From Bilabrum cf. latius (lineage: Eukaryota > Bigyra: Bicosoecida > Bigyra > Bicosoecida): a stretch of 64,000 nt of DNA. The stretch covers positions 1,364,001 to 1,428,000 of the forward strand of contig OZ237736.1 in NCBI GenBank assembly GCA_965178125.1, given 5' to 3'. Below the pieces are notes generated by a model that saw only the letters and a program-made list of their open reading frames with translations, was not told the DNA's origin and did not search any database. This document shows, in pieces, positions 54,243 through 64,000 of the stretch (position 1 is its first letter; each line of letters starts with the position of its first letter). Both the position numbers and the translations under genes were made by a program.

Positions 54243-55709
54243 ATGGGGCGGTACGGCAGCGGCCAACCGGACCGCCGGCGTTCATCCAAATTCAAAACCG
54301 GAACCGCCGCCAGCGAAAGCCCAAAAACTTTCACTCCAAAAATGCGAGCCGTCAGCAATGCTTCTCGAATAACCATGCAGCTTAGCGAATCTTGGCTGAG
54401 CAAAGCACTTGCTTCGCGCCGTGCGGTACTCCCAGATGGAGCTCTCGCAACGCAAGAGCACCTCGAATCGTTCATGCAGGCATGCTCAGAACGATACGGA
54501 ATCGCTCGGCTGGATTCAGCCGAACGCTCTAATGTATCAATACAACTTGCTTATAAGGAAGTTAACGAAGAAATCGGGGGGCCCCTGCAGCTTGAGCGGG
54601 GGATCGTTGGTCAGTCGATACGTCCAGTGGTGTTGCCTGCGGCCCGGCTTGTGCACCGCATCAACGGAAACGTGTCGTCCGTTGACGCATGTCTGGACAG
54701 TAAGAGGCTAAAGTCAAGAGTAAGATCCATGATCCACCACATGCCGGGCCTGCTCAAGGCGATTGGCTGGAGGAAAGGCAGGGATAGAACTGTGCTAGAT
54801 TGCACCGGCGGGCTGGGGCACGATGCCGTTGCCATGGCAAGCTTTGGAGGGACGCGGGTGGTTACTGTAGAGCGACACCCTGCTGTTGCTGCTATTTTAG
54901 ATATCGGACTCCAGCGGATGCAGCACGACAAGGACTTTGTGGACATTTTCGACGACGGCCGTCTGCAGCTGCTGCACGATGACGCGAGGCAGGTGCTCCG
55001 GAGGATGCTCAGGCGAGAGCTGTCGGGGAAAGCGACCCAGGCTGCTCGACCGGACATAGTCTACATGGATCCGATGTTTTCGCGCGATTCAAACAACGGC
55101 AAGGCCGGTCGCGCAGCTCCCAAGTCGGGGTCCCAGATCCTGGGCGCAATCGTGCGGTCCGACGAGCAGCTGCCTGGCAGTGGCAGCGGCGGCGCCTCCG
55201 GGGCACGGGCGCGAGCAGTCGTGTTGCAAGAGGAAGCGGAACAGCTCGAGCTCCTCCGCCTGGCCCTGCTCGTCGCCAAAGAGCGTGTCGTGGTGAAGAC
55301 CCACAAGAGCCTGCCAGCTATCAGCGGGCACCTGGAGCCGATCGATGGATCCAGGTCACAGGGGGATGCCGACAGGATTGAAAATACAGTCGGTATCGAT
55401 AGCACTTTGCATGGTGACCTTACAAACCCGCAGCACCTGGTGGCCCGGACCGATGCCTTGCAGCAGATGCAGAGCAAGGCGCCCGTGCCTCGACCCATGT
55501 TTTCCGTGCCGGGCAAGTCTGTGCGCTTCGACGTGTTTCGAACGCACAGCAAGTCCAAGCGAAAAGAGCTGCTGCAGGTAGTCAGAGACACTGGGATGCT
55601 GGCACCGTCGTGGGCCGCCTGGGCTGGGAACGCGGCGGGCGCGCAGCTGACCGACGGCGGCGGGCGCATGGATCCTGGGGAGGATTCGATTGACTTTGGT
55701 CGATAGTGA
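54243..55709 (+). CDS. RsmJ-type SAM-dependent rRNA methyltransferase
   Basis: Single exon, 488 residues. RsmJ (DUF548) methylates G1516 of bacterial 16S rRNA, so a nuclear copy would be expected to act on a mitochondrial or plastid small-subunit rRNA. Motifs: VLDCTGGLGHDAVAMASFGG (SAM motif I), VTVERHPAVAAILDIGLQRM, LLHDDARQVL, PDIVYMDPMFSRDS (catalytic DPMF), ERVVVKTHKSLPAI, and KSVRFDVFRTHSK near the end. The N-terminal 150 residues are not part of the bacterial core; a transit sequence is possible but not clear. The frame ends TAG then TGA (55704-55709), so the protein carries one extra Gln under the code used here. It starts 61 bp after the DEP fusion ends. Confidence 0.82.
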
Positions 55710-55769
55710 TACCTTGCACAGCGATTTTATTCCCTACTACGAATGCGTGGTCATGACCTTGCCACCAAT

Positions 55770-57390
55770 TCACCTTGCATCCCCTGCCTTGCCGTTCGAT
55801 TTGCCAGCGGACCCGAGCAGCCACCCCTGCAGCCCCTTGAGCTTGGGTGCCTCCGACCGCCCAGCCGCCCGCTAGGCTTTGCCAGCCGGTGCTACCCTGC
55901 GCCGTTGCGCCTCGGGTGTGCCTTTCTCGACGTCTAACTCACCCCGTTGCTTCCGCTTGTCGCCAATCTTGCCGCCAGATGCAGCGGCCGTGCCATCCAG
56001 CTGGGTCGAGCCCCCCTCTGCATCGCTGGGCGCACCAGATCCATGCGATCCAGAGGTGGTTCCTTCGTCCTATTGCTATTTCTAGCGCTGCCGTGCCACG
56101 TGAAACATCATACCGATGTTTCCGCTGCTGGATCGAGAGGCAGGGCGCCGCTTGCTGCCACTGGCGGCCTCGCCAGAGCCAGGGCTGCCAATCGGCGCAG
56201 GCGTACCACCGGCAGATGTGGGCGGGAAACAGCTGCGCCACGGAAGCAGCGCCTTGTACCTAACGTCTACTGCCTTGGCTGCCGCAACAGCGGCGTCGAC
56301 TCTGGCAATGTACCGCTACAAGCCCCTGCCGTACTTGCCCCCTAGCCCTGCCTTGGTCATCATGCGCACAGTGCCTGTGATTGAGCGCTCGGCAAACCTG
56401 GACCGTCCCTTTCCTTGGTCGTCAGCCAGACCCAAGCACCAGAGGATACCGGCATAACCGTTCGGGTCGCGGCCGTCCAGCTGCCACTTGTCGTTTAGCC
56501 TGACTCCCCACTCAAACGCAGTCCTCGCGTCTGGGGTCCACAGCAGCAGTGCCTTCATCCAGTACATGCGCATCCTCCCGTGCATCCTGCCGGTGGCCAC
56601 AAGCTCTCGCTGGGCCGCGTTCCAGTATTCGTCCCCCGTCTGTGCCTTTTCTAGCTAATCGTACGTGTAGAGCACCGGCCTCGCGTCGACCTCGTGGTTC
56701 TCAAGCGTGTGCCGGGCCCAACCAGGCAACGCTTCGTATCTGTCGTACACGTCGGGAGCTCTGAGAACTAGGTTAATCGACTTCTCCCGCCAGACAAACA
56801 CCTCTTGGAGCCACTTGTCGCAATCAACTTGCGATGGGCCGGGGTCTGCAAGACTGCGGTGCCCAGGCCCAGCTGCCTTGGTACCGGCAGCAGCTTGCGA
56901 TCGGCCTCGTCCTTCCCTCTGGGCTGCCCTTGCCTGCATGATTCGCAGCGCTGGGATGATCTCGAGAGGAGAGAGGTGCCCAAAGTGAAGGTATGGGCTG
57001 ATGCAGCTCGTGTGGCCCTCCCCTGGGTCGTTTCGGTGGGCAGCATACCCTGCCAGGCCCCTGCCTCGCTGCACCGCTGTCGCGATCGAAGCGTCCCGCA
57101 CCTGCTCCTTGCTGGGGTCGCCGGGTTCGCTACCAGCTAGAGAGGCAAGGCTGCGTCGAGACCTCGGTGCCATCAAGAAAGCTCGTAGCCACGCCCTGCC
57201 GTGTCTGTACCCTCCTCGAAATGCATGCTTGGCGGCAGGCACGTTCGTGTCAACCTGGGGTAGAACCCAGTTCATGATTGCAGATACCACCGCTTCCCAT
57301 TCGTCCCAGCGCCAGTCAAGCCAGGCCTGCGGGTTAGACGGTTCTGTCAGGGTAGCCTATGGTGGCGCCTTTTGCTGCTTCTCTAAGCTA

Positions 57391-57434
<44 letters not shown>

Positions 57435-58391
57435 ACTGCTCTCAATTGCCGCTGACTGTTGAGCGTCATTGTCACTTGCTGAGTGCCACTGGAGCCCCTG
57501 CATCAGCAAGTCAGGGTGCTGTCGGGCTGCGGGTGCACCACTGGCAGAGCCTGGCGGTGTGCTGCTGGCAGCTGCAGGTCTGCTGGCTGCTGGTGCTGCC
57601 GATGCGCGTGGCAAACTGCTGTCACCTGCTCCATCGCTTGCGCTCAAATGCAGAGCTGCATGATAACTTAACCAGTTTACATCAGCGCAAACCCACCTGC
57701 ACGAACTACAAGCAGCAGACTGCTTGTCCCCTGCCTAGTCGCCGGTGCCCACGCCTGTTACAACGCCGGCCGAACCGACAGCTTCAGCTGGAGGTAGCCG
57801 TGTGCTAGTTCTTGCATGGGCGGATAAGCTGCAGTGCTGCGGGGCCCAACCTGTAGGCATCACTCGATTAAGGCCGCGGAATAACTTGGTGCGCAGCGAG
57901 GCCGCTGTAGGCTCGAGGCGGAGGGATGCAGCGTCGGTCGGGCATGCCACGTCACCCTCCACCTCCCAGACATGTCTGGCAAATTCAGCGCCTCGAAGCA
58001 GCCTCCTCCACGCTCGGATAGTTCGCTGATATCCCGCATCCATAACCAACTCGTGTGCTTGTATTGCCTTGCATAGGGCAGGTACCACAGCTGCCGGGTA
58101 CCCGTGAAGTACGATGCATCGGATTCCTCTACTTCGCAGGGACAAGGCGGCATCTGCAAGACCTTCGGCCAAGAATTGAAATGATCGTTCGTTTGCCCCG
58201 GGATACCTTGGCTCGATGCAGAAGCATACGAACAGCCTGAGTTTCTGATCGGATGCTAGCTTGATTGCTAGCTCAAGCGCTGGATTCACGACTGCTCGGA
58301 CAGATCTTTGCATCCAGTAGAGCACCGATCGAGGCGCATCCTTAGGTTTGAATGATGATGAGACGTCGCGCCTGGTCCTGCCTTGCCACAT
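55770..58391 (-). CDS. Class II CPD photolyase with long linker and C-terminal tail
   Basis: Flavoenzyme that uses blue light to split cyclobutane pyrimidine dimers. Single exon, 873 residues, TGA at 55770. N-terminal domain: SVLYWMQRSVRAVVNPALEL, SLRSRGIRCIVLHG. Catalytic part: CISPYLHFGHLSP, WLQEVFVWREKSINLV, then YTYD-TAG-LEKAQTGDEYWNAAQ, GRMHGRMRMYWMKALLLWT, LNDKWQLDGRDPNGYAG. Plant enzymes have YTLEQLESAQTADPLWN at the TAG, i.e. Gln. TAGs are at 57735, 57357, 56655, 56316, 56082, 56076, 56070 and 55871. A 200-residue Ser/Ala-rich insert with a poly-Ser run separates the domains. The 190-residue tail has a basic patch (KIGDKRKQRG) that could be a nuclear signal. An upstream TGA fixes the start to the ATG at 58391 or a spliced exon. 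Confidence 0.9.
57391..57440 (-). repeat. (CTG/CAG)n microsatellite encoding poly-Ser
   Basis: Trinucleotide run with a few interruptions; on the reverse strand it is read as AGC/AGT and gives about 16 serines in the photolyase linker. Confidence 0.9.
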
Positions 58392-58539
58392 CCGAACTGG
58401 AGATAGTGTTTGCACTTCTATTCACGGTTGCAGCACGGAACTGCAACTGCGTTTAGCCCGGGCCCCAGGCGGTCTTGGACTGCAATACACTACACTCACA
58501 AGCAAAAGCTAAAGCAATGACAAACATAAAGACATGCCG

Positions 58540-59949
58540 TTAACCTGGCTTGGCAGCCGAGCTCGCAGAAGCTGCCCCATGTAGCGGGCCAAGCTCAGCG
58601 AGAGAGTCAGCATCCCAGCCGCTTGCCAGCTGAACTGCGGGTCCAGTTGAGCCCATTGTCGCTGTTGCATCTTCCTATGCTGTAGAGCTGGAATCTCCGG
58701 CCCTACCAGTCGCTTGCCGTCCCATGCCATCCTGGGCACCAACGGCCCCGTCACTACTAGTAGCCGCTTGACCTGTCGCGGTCTCGGGGCCATCCTCCGA
58801 TTGCTTGCTCTCCCTGTGGCCCGCACCCGCAGCACCGTCGTGCTCGTGCCCCTCCTTGATTATCATCATCTCCCCAACCTGAACCTTAATCCCTCCGGCC
58901 ACCCCAGCCATAGGAGCAAGTCCTTCCCCGCCCTCTACAGCACCCACATCAACCCCCCCATCCCCCTGTTCCCCACCCCCTCCATCCCCACCACCATGTT
59001 CACTGGCAGCCCCCTGGTCCCTGTCCCCGTCCCCGTCCCCGTCCTCGGCCAGGAGCGCGTCGAGGGAGCCCATCATCTCGTCGACCGTGGCGTCAGCCGC
59101 GGCCAGGTCCCGCTCGACCCTCTCGTTCTCTGCGTTCACCGCCCGGAGAACAAGCTCGAGGGCCCTCGTCCTACCGAACCATGCCGCCTTGTGCAGCTAA
59201 AGCTCCTCGCACATGCCATCGAGCGCACCACGCTGCTTGCGGAGGTCGCTCTTGCGCGCGGCCTCCTGCTCAAGCGCAGTCTGCTTCTCTGCCGCCATTC
59301 GGTCTAATCGAGCAGCCCCCTATCGAATCTCGTCAACTTTACCGCGCCTTTCGGAGTCTTCTCTCAGCTCGTCTTGTGCTCGGTCCCGTGCTTCCTTTCG
59401 AAAGTCGATAGCCGATTTTTTCGCCACAGTTCCTACAGTGCCACGACATGTTTCCCATTTTTCGAGGAATTCTACGGACGACGCCAATGCACCAAATCCA
59501 CCCGCTACCTTGCTGCCTCCGCCCCCCGTTGATGCCGCGGGATCCACGCCGCTACGCTGCAAATGCCTGAGATACTCAGCCGAGCTCATGTCTGGCTTCG
59601 TTCCTTTGGACTGCAACCAATCTACGTCGGCCGACAGTTTCTAAAGCCTTTCAATTTGCAATGCAAGCTCATGCGCTGCAATCTACTTCTGCTACAGGCG
59701 GGCCTCGGCATCTCGCTGCCTGCTAGCGAGCCGCTCCAGCTTTGCTTCGATTCCGCTGGCCTACCCATACGAGGTCTGGGACGATTTATCGATAGATGAT
59801 GCATACTACGCTATGGAGCTGGCCTTCCAAGCGGCCATCGAAGCTTCTATCTGTAGTAGCTGCCCAATAGCAAAAGCCAGCACATTGCAATTGTACCGTG
59901 CTGTTATGAAATTTCCCGGGCCTTTCTCTTCGGTTTCGCCAAGCGACAT
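58540..59949 (-). CDS. Coiled-coil protein, family unknown
   Basis: Single exon, 469 residues, ATG 59949, TAA 58540. At least seven in-frame TAGs, including 59320 and 58675 and a cluster in the first 120 codons where they sit inside a heptad-like helix (segments QQKQIAAHELALQIERL and QKLSADVDWL if TAG is Gln). A second helical block follows (DFRKEARDRAQDELRE, MAAEKQTALEQEAARKSDL, LELVLRAVNAENERVERDL), then an acidic Gly/Asp/Glu-rich tail. No domain is recognised; a structural or scaffold role is likely. The TAA stop here supports TAA as terminator. Its start codon is only 38 bp from that of VPS2. Confidence 0.65.
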
Positions 59950-59987
59950 CAGTCTCGGCACACATTACCGATCACGCAGAATTCGCG
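59950..59987. promoter_or_regulatory. 38-bp bidirectional intergenic region
   Basis: Only 38 bp separate the start codons of the coiled-coil gene (reverse) and VPS2 (forward). Transcription starts probably lie inside the opposite gene or 5' UTRs are nearly absent. Confidence 0.5.
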
Positions 59988-60992
59988 ATGGGGCAATCAG
60001 TACCAAAACCAACTATGAAAGAGCAAATGAGGTAGAACGTCCGACAGATTGATCGTGCGTGCAGAGAGCTCGACAGGGAGCGCAGGACTTTGGAGCGGCA
60101 GCAGGTCAAGTTATAGGCTGACATTCGATCAGCTGTAACAAAGGGTCAAACCGTGAGATACTAGTCGATGGATAGCAATGGAGGTGCTTGCAGGGGGCGC
60201 AGACTGTCAAAAGCGCCTGGTAGACGCTGCACCTGCAAACCGAGCGAGTACTGCTTGTATTTACCCGCAGAGCTCTGCCAAAATCATGGCAAAAGACTAC
60301 GTCAGATCGAAAAAATACGTGGAAAAGTTTTACGCTATGAGAACATAGCTGCAGGGAGTCAAACTGTAGATGCAAGTGAGAGGAACGCAATGAAACGATC
60401 CCAAGAGCCCTTTGTGCATCATGCATGATGCATGTGCTGCACCGCCCCAATGGGACTCAATTAAGCATTCATGTATGCATCGCAGACGGTTAAAAGCCAA
60501 CACGCCATGACAGAGGCCATGAAGTCCACCACGAAGTCCATGGTCAGGATGGGCAAAGCAATCAAGATGCCGCAACTCCAGAAGATTGTGAGGGACTTTG
60601 CAGTGCAGTCGGAGCGCATGGAAATGACAGGAGAAGTCATGAGCGATGCCATCGACATGGCCATGGAAGGCTCCGATGACGAGGAGGAGGAGGAGGAAAT
60701 GCTCAAGTCGGTGGAAGCCGAGCTGGGCCTGTCGCTCATGGACGGTGCACCGGCGGTAGGAGCAGGAGCGGCAGTGGGCACAAAGGCGCCGTCTGCAGCT
60801 GTAGCAGCTCCCGTGGGGGCTGGTGGCGCTGGAGGGACCCCACCTGGTGGTCCCAAGCCACCAGGGGGCAGCGGGGGCGGTGACTCTGGTGGCGGCGGCG
60901 CGGCACCGGGGGGTGCTGGCGGCGGCTCGGGGGGGGGCGGCGGCGGCGGCGTTTCCGATCTGGAGGCTCGTTTGGCGAACCTGCGATCGTGA
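59988..60992 (+). CDS. VPS2: ESCRT-III subunit VPS2/CHMP2
   Basis: ESCRT-III filament subunit for membrane scission in multivesicular bodies, cytokinesis and nuclear-envelope sealing. Exons 59988-60152, 60271-60375 and 60486-60992 give 258 residues. Order of blocks: NVRQIDRACRELDRERRTLE, AKIMAKDYVRSKKYVEKFYA, MRT-TAG-LQGVKL-TAG-MQT, then QLQKIVRDFAVQSERMEM and SDAIDMAMEGSDDEEEE. Other VPS2 proteins read KSQLQGVSLRIQT at the second block, so the first TAG there sits at an almost invariant Gln. TAGs are at 60033, 60114, 60346 and 60367. The tail has a Gly/Pro-rich expansion and ends in a MIM1 helix (DLEARLANLRS) for Vps4 MIT binding. Confidence 0.95.
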
Positions 60993-61265
60993 ACAGTATC
61001 GTGCAGGCCGAGCTGTCTGGTGCAGTCGTGTTGGGATGGTGCAGTGTGAGGTGAAGCGTCATCCTCCAGCCAGGACGGCAGTGGGAGCCTTTCGTTGTCT
61101 TGAACCTGACAAATAATGAATGTGAAGCGTGCCTATACGTTTGTTTGATCGGATCGAAAGCCTGCATAGTTTGTAGCGCAGGTCAAAACACATCGCCAGG
61201 GGCACCCATGCCCACCCCTGCACACACCACCCACACCGAGCTTCCTCACCAGGCCTGCCCCTCAC

Positions 61266-64000
61266 TCACTTGCCCTCAGTGGAAGGCTTCACCTGCGAGG
61301 CAGACGCGATGGAAGCGGCCCGGTCCTATCCACCCCGGGCGCCAGCCGCGGACAGCGCCGTGCCTCCAGAGCCAGAGCCAGCTGCAGCCCCGCCGCTTGC
61401 CGCCCCGCCAGCAGCCATCCGAGCCACCCGCTGGAATCTCGTCCGCAGGAACCTGCGTGTGTCTCCGGCACTGAGGTCTGCCTGCCTCTCTCCGTGGTTC
61501 TCGTCGCCCGTCTGCTGCACTGCGAGGTTCATGTTGGAGCCGGCCGAGAACCGCTGCACGACCTCGTCGCCCTCGCCCCGCTTCTCCACCTCGTCGATGC
61601 TGCCCATCACGATGTCGTCGTCCGCCAGCTTGCGCAGGCCGACCGCGTCCCTAGTGAGCCTGCCCTGCTGCACCAGGTTGAGGATTCTCTTCCGCACCAG
61701 CAGGCTGTAGTAGAAGTGGTACGGGTACTGCAGGCGGGTCCTCTCCTCCTGCGCCAGCTTCTCCTGCATCTGCGACTCGATCGGGTGCAACACCAGCGCG
61801 GCTTCCTGCTCGGCCCACGTCGCGTCCACGTCGTCGGCGCGCATGGTGCCGCCGGTGACGAAGGCCTTGGTGAACAGGTCGGACCTGTCGAAGCGGATGT
61901 CGCTCTTGATTAGCCTGCGCCTGTACTCGTCCACGGTCTCACCCGTCTTGCGCCTCCGGATAGTGTCATCCGACTCGACCTGCGGGGCGAACGTGTCGTC
62001 CTGCTGCCCGTTGCGGATGAAAAACTCGCTCTCGCGCACCACCATGGCGTAGGTTGGCAGCAGCACCGACTGCACGAACTTGACGAGGAGGGTGGGGATG
62101 AGGGACAGGAACACAACCATGGGCACGGTGAACCAGAAGGCCGCGCTCCCGAAGACCTTGCTCATGATCCCCTTGGAGCCCTCGGAGTCGAAGTAGTCGA
62201 TCAGGTACGCCACGGCAGGCCAGGAGGCAGTGCTGAGGAACGTGAAGCACACAAAGATGATCTCGTGCTGGTAGGTCTCGATGGCGATGCGGATGTTCAC
62301 CACGCACACCACGATGCTCATGAGCACGCTACCAAACCCAAAGATGCTGGCAGTGTACCCGTCAGGCTGCGCGGACTCTCCCATGGCTAGCACGCACAGG
62401 AAGAAGATCAGCAGCGACTCGTACACAGACTGGAAGAGCCAGCGGACTGCCACGTAGGAGTTGAAGTGCTTGCGGAGGCGCCCAGAGCTGTACAGGGCAG
62501 GGAACCGCTGCGCCGAGTCCTGGTCCACGTCCTGGTCCATGGCTCCCACCGCAATGATGGCCACGCCAGTGAACGTCATGTTGTAGGCCTGTGTGGCGAA
62601 CTCGGGGAATACCTTCTGTCCGGACCAGCCCGTGTAGATGTTGTACCAGTACTGCACCAGCGTGAAGAGGCTGTTCTTGTAGAAAACAACCAGGATGAGG
62701 ATGGCCATCCGCATGTAGTTCCAGCGGCCGTGCACCAGCAGGAGCTTCTGCAGGAAGCGGAACTGGCCGAACGAGTAATCGGAGGCGTTGGCGGCGCTGT
62801 TGCCCTCCAGCCCCTCGATGCCCACCCCCACGTGCGCCGCCGAGATCATCTCCACGTCGTTGGCGCCGTCGCCGATGCCAAGGCAGCACGAGTTGGGCAC
62901 CTCATACTTGACCAGCTCAAGCACCGTGCGCTTCTGTGAGGGCTAGCAGCGTGCACCGATCACGCTCGTGCACCGCTGCAGCATCTCAAGGAAGGCCGCC
63001 CTGCGGTCCCTCTTGAAGTCGAGGTTCTTGGACATGACGCCGTTCGGGTACTTGGCCGTGTCCGCCTCGATCTCCTCGTAGCCGGGCCAGTCGAGGAAGA
63101 AGCTCATCGAGCCCTCGTCCACGACGAGCGCGAGGGGTCGGGAGTTGCCGCCAGCGTACTTGACGAGCAGCATCACCAGATCAAAGGCAAGCACCCACTC
63201 CACCACGTCGCGCTTGTCCTGCGCGGCCTTCTCCTTGTTCTTCTCCGTCTTGGCAGCGCGGACCCTCAGGTCCACCTCCTTGATCTCGCGATAGAGACCC
63301 TTCACCACGGACTGCGCCGCGTTCAGGACAGACTGGCTGACTCTGCCGTCCTCGCCCCGCGTGGGCACGAGGAAGTCCCTGAGCTTGGTCAGCTGCGTCT
63401 CGCGCACCTTGCCATACGGGAGCGGGGAGCGGCCGAGCCCCATCGCTGGGTTGCTCATCGGGCTGACGGCCGCGCTGTCCCGCCGCACCGAGTCGAGCTC
63501 AGCGAGGGGGTTGGGCGACCGGTGGTTCCCGGGCGTGACTCCTCCTTCCTCCAGGTCCGCGTCGGGGGACTGCGACGTGGCCTTATCGTCGGCCGCCACC
63601 TTGCGCGAGAGGGCCGAGTGAGGCGAAGGCGCGTCCCCACCGGATGCAGCCGCAGCCGCGCCCCCCACACCCCGAGCGGAGCGCATCTTCGGCCCCCCGC
63701 CGAAGCTGGAGCTGCGGCTGGAGCGGCGCAGCGGGTTGGCATCTGCGTCCACGAAGGCCTGCCCCTTGCTGAGGGCCTTGTCCACCTCGCGCAGCAGCGC
63801 GCGCTCGAACCGCAGCGGGTCCCGGTTGCCCGCCTCGTCATCGTCGTCGCCAAAGAGCTTGCCGTAGCGCCACTCCCAAGTTAGCTTCTGCATCTCAGTC
63901 TCGCTCGTGAGCATCTGCACGCCGTATCCGATGTTGATGGCCGTGCCCTCCTTGTCTCCCGTGAGCATAAACACGCTGATGCCCGCGTCCGAGAGCCTGG
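61266..64000 (-). CDS. P4-type ATPase (phospholipid flippase), 3' part
   Basis: The gene enters from the right edge and ends at TGA 61266. P4-ATPases flip aminophospholipids to the cytosolic leaflet. Visible: FMLTGDKEGTAINIGY, an insert of about 130 residues, ALVVDEGSMSFFLD, VIGARC-TAG-PSQKRTVLELVK, CLGIGDGANDVEMISAAHVG, then the six-helix C-terminal membrane domain (MAILILVVFYKNSLFTLVQY, NMTFTGVAIIAVGAMDQD, IVVCVVNIRIAIETYQHEII). The DKTG phosphorylation loop and first helices lie outside. TAG 62943 interrupts the [RC]-[STQ]-P-x-QK motif of the P domain and TAG 61326 the tail, so both must be sense codons. Confidence 0.9.

Noticed and set aside
60033-60369. TAG = leucine instead of glutamine
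   Set aside because: One VPS2 site (normally Ile/Val) would suit Leu, but the SQLQG site, photolyase LEQLE site, PH S-x-K site and the TAG/CAA run favour Gln. Left as a minor possibility for whole-genome testing.
1-64000. tRNA genes, including a suppressor tRNA-Gln(CUA)
   Set aside because: I looked for B-box-like sequences in intergenic DNA and found none I could fold into a cloverleaf by eye. The decoding tRNA must be elsewhere or needs a tRNAscan search.

Overview
This window is nuclear DNA of a single-celled eukaryote. It is GC-rich, densely packed and has genes on both strands. The GT-AG introns are mostly about 90-180 bp. The genes are typically eukaryotic: SmD1, VPS2/CHMP2, a P4-ATPase flippase, SepSecS, an OS-9-like lectin, a MESD-like chaperone and an SLC35 nucleotide-sugar transporter. 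I cannot fix the lineage from this window.

The key to reading it is the genetic code. TAG is not a stop here. By hand I count more than 80 in-frame TAG codons in about 20 genes, many between conserved domains that must lie in one protein. True ends are TGA (most genes) or TAA (SmD1, the EGF gene and a coiled-coil gene). Alignment positions remembered from VPS2, class II photolyase and PH domains, plus a TAG/CAA glutamine run, point to TAG = glutamine. A standard-code ORF finder breaks nearly every gene here, so the CDS entries below are joined across TAG.

Layout, left to right. 1-9 kb: end of an EGF-domain gene, SepSecS, SmD1 (reverse) and a very large secreted GT41/OGT-like glycosyltransferase. 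9-16 kb: a 1,377-residue low-complexity protein (reverse), an SLC35 transporter and an ML/NPC2-like lipid-binding protein (reverse). 16-24 kb: an acidic repeat protein with WGAF motifs and a COG2-like tethering subunit. 24-31 kb: a two-TM repeat protein and a secreted possible propeller protein. 31-36 kb: OS-9-like lectin (reverse), a split-PH protein, MESD-like chaperone and a lipoate-ligase-like protein (reverse). 36-45 kb: two tandem copies of a gene fusing an RGS domain to an AIFM2/FSP1-type NAD(P)H:quinone oxidoreductase; the first copy has a 2.6-kb GC-AG intron carrying another repeat ORF. 45-51 kb: a bacterial-type alpha-2-macroglobulin (reverse). 51-56 kb: a DEP-domain/disulfide-oxidoreductase fusion and an RsmJ-type rRNA methyltransferase. 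56-64 kb: class II photolyase (reverse), a coiled-coil protein (reverse), VPS2 and the C-terminal half of a P4-ATPase (reverse).

Many genes serve the secretory and endomembrane system: glycosylation, ER folding and quality control, Golgi tethering, sorting, ESCRT-III and lipid flipping. The most unusual content is the pair of fusion designs in which a membrane-signalling domain (RGS or DEP), behind an N-myristoylation signal, is joined to a flavin NAD(P)H oxidoreductase.
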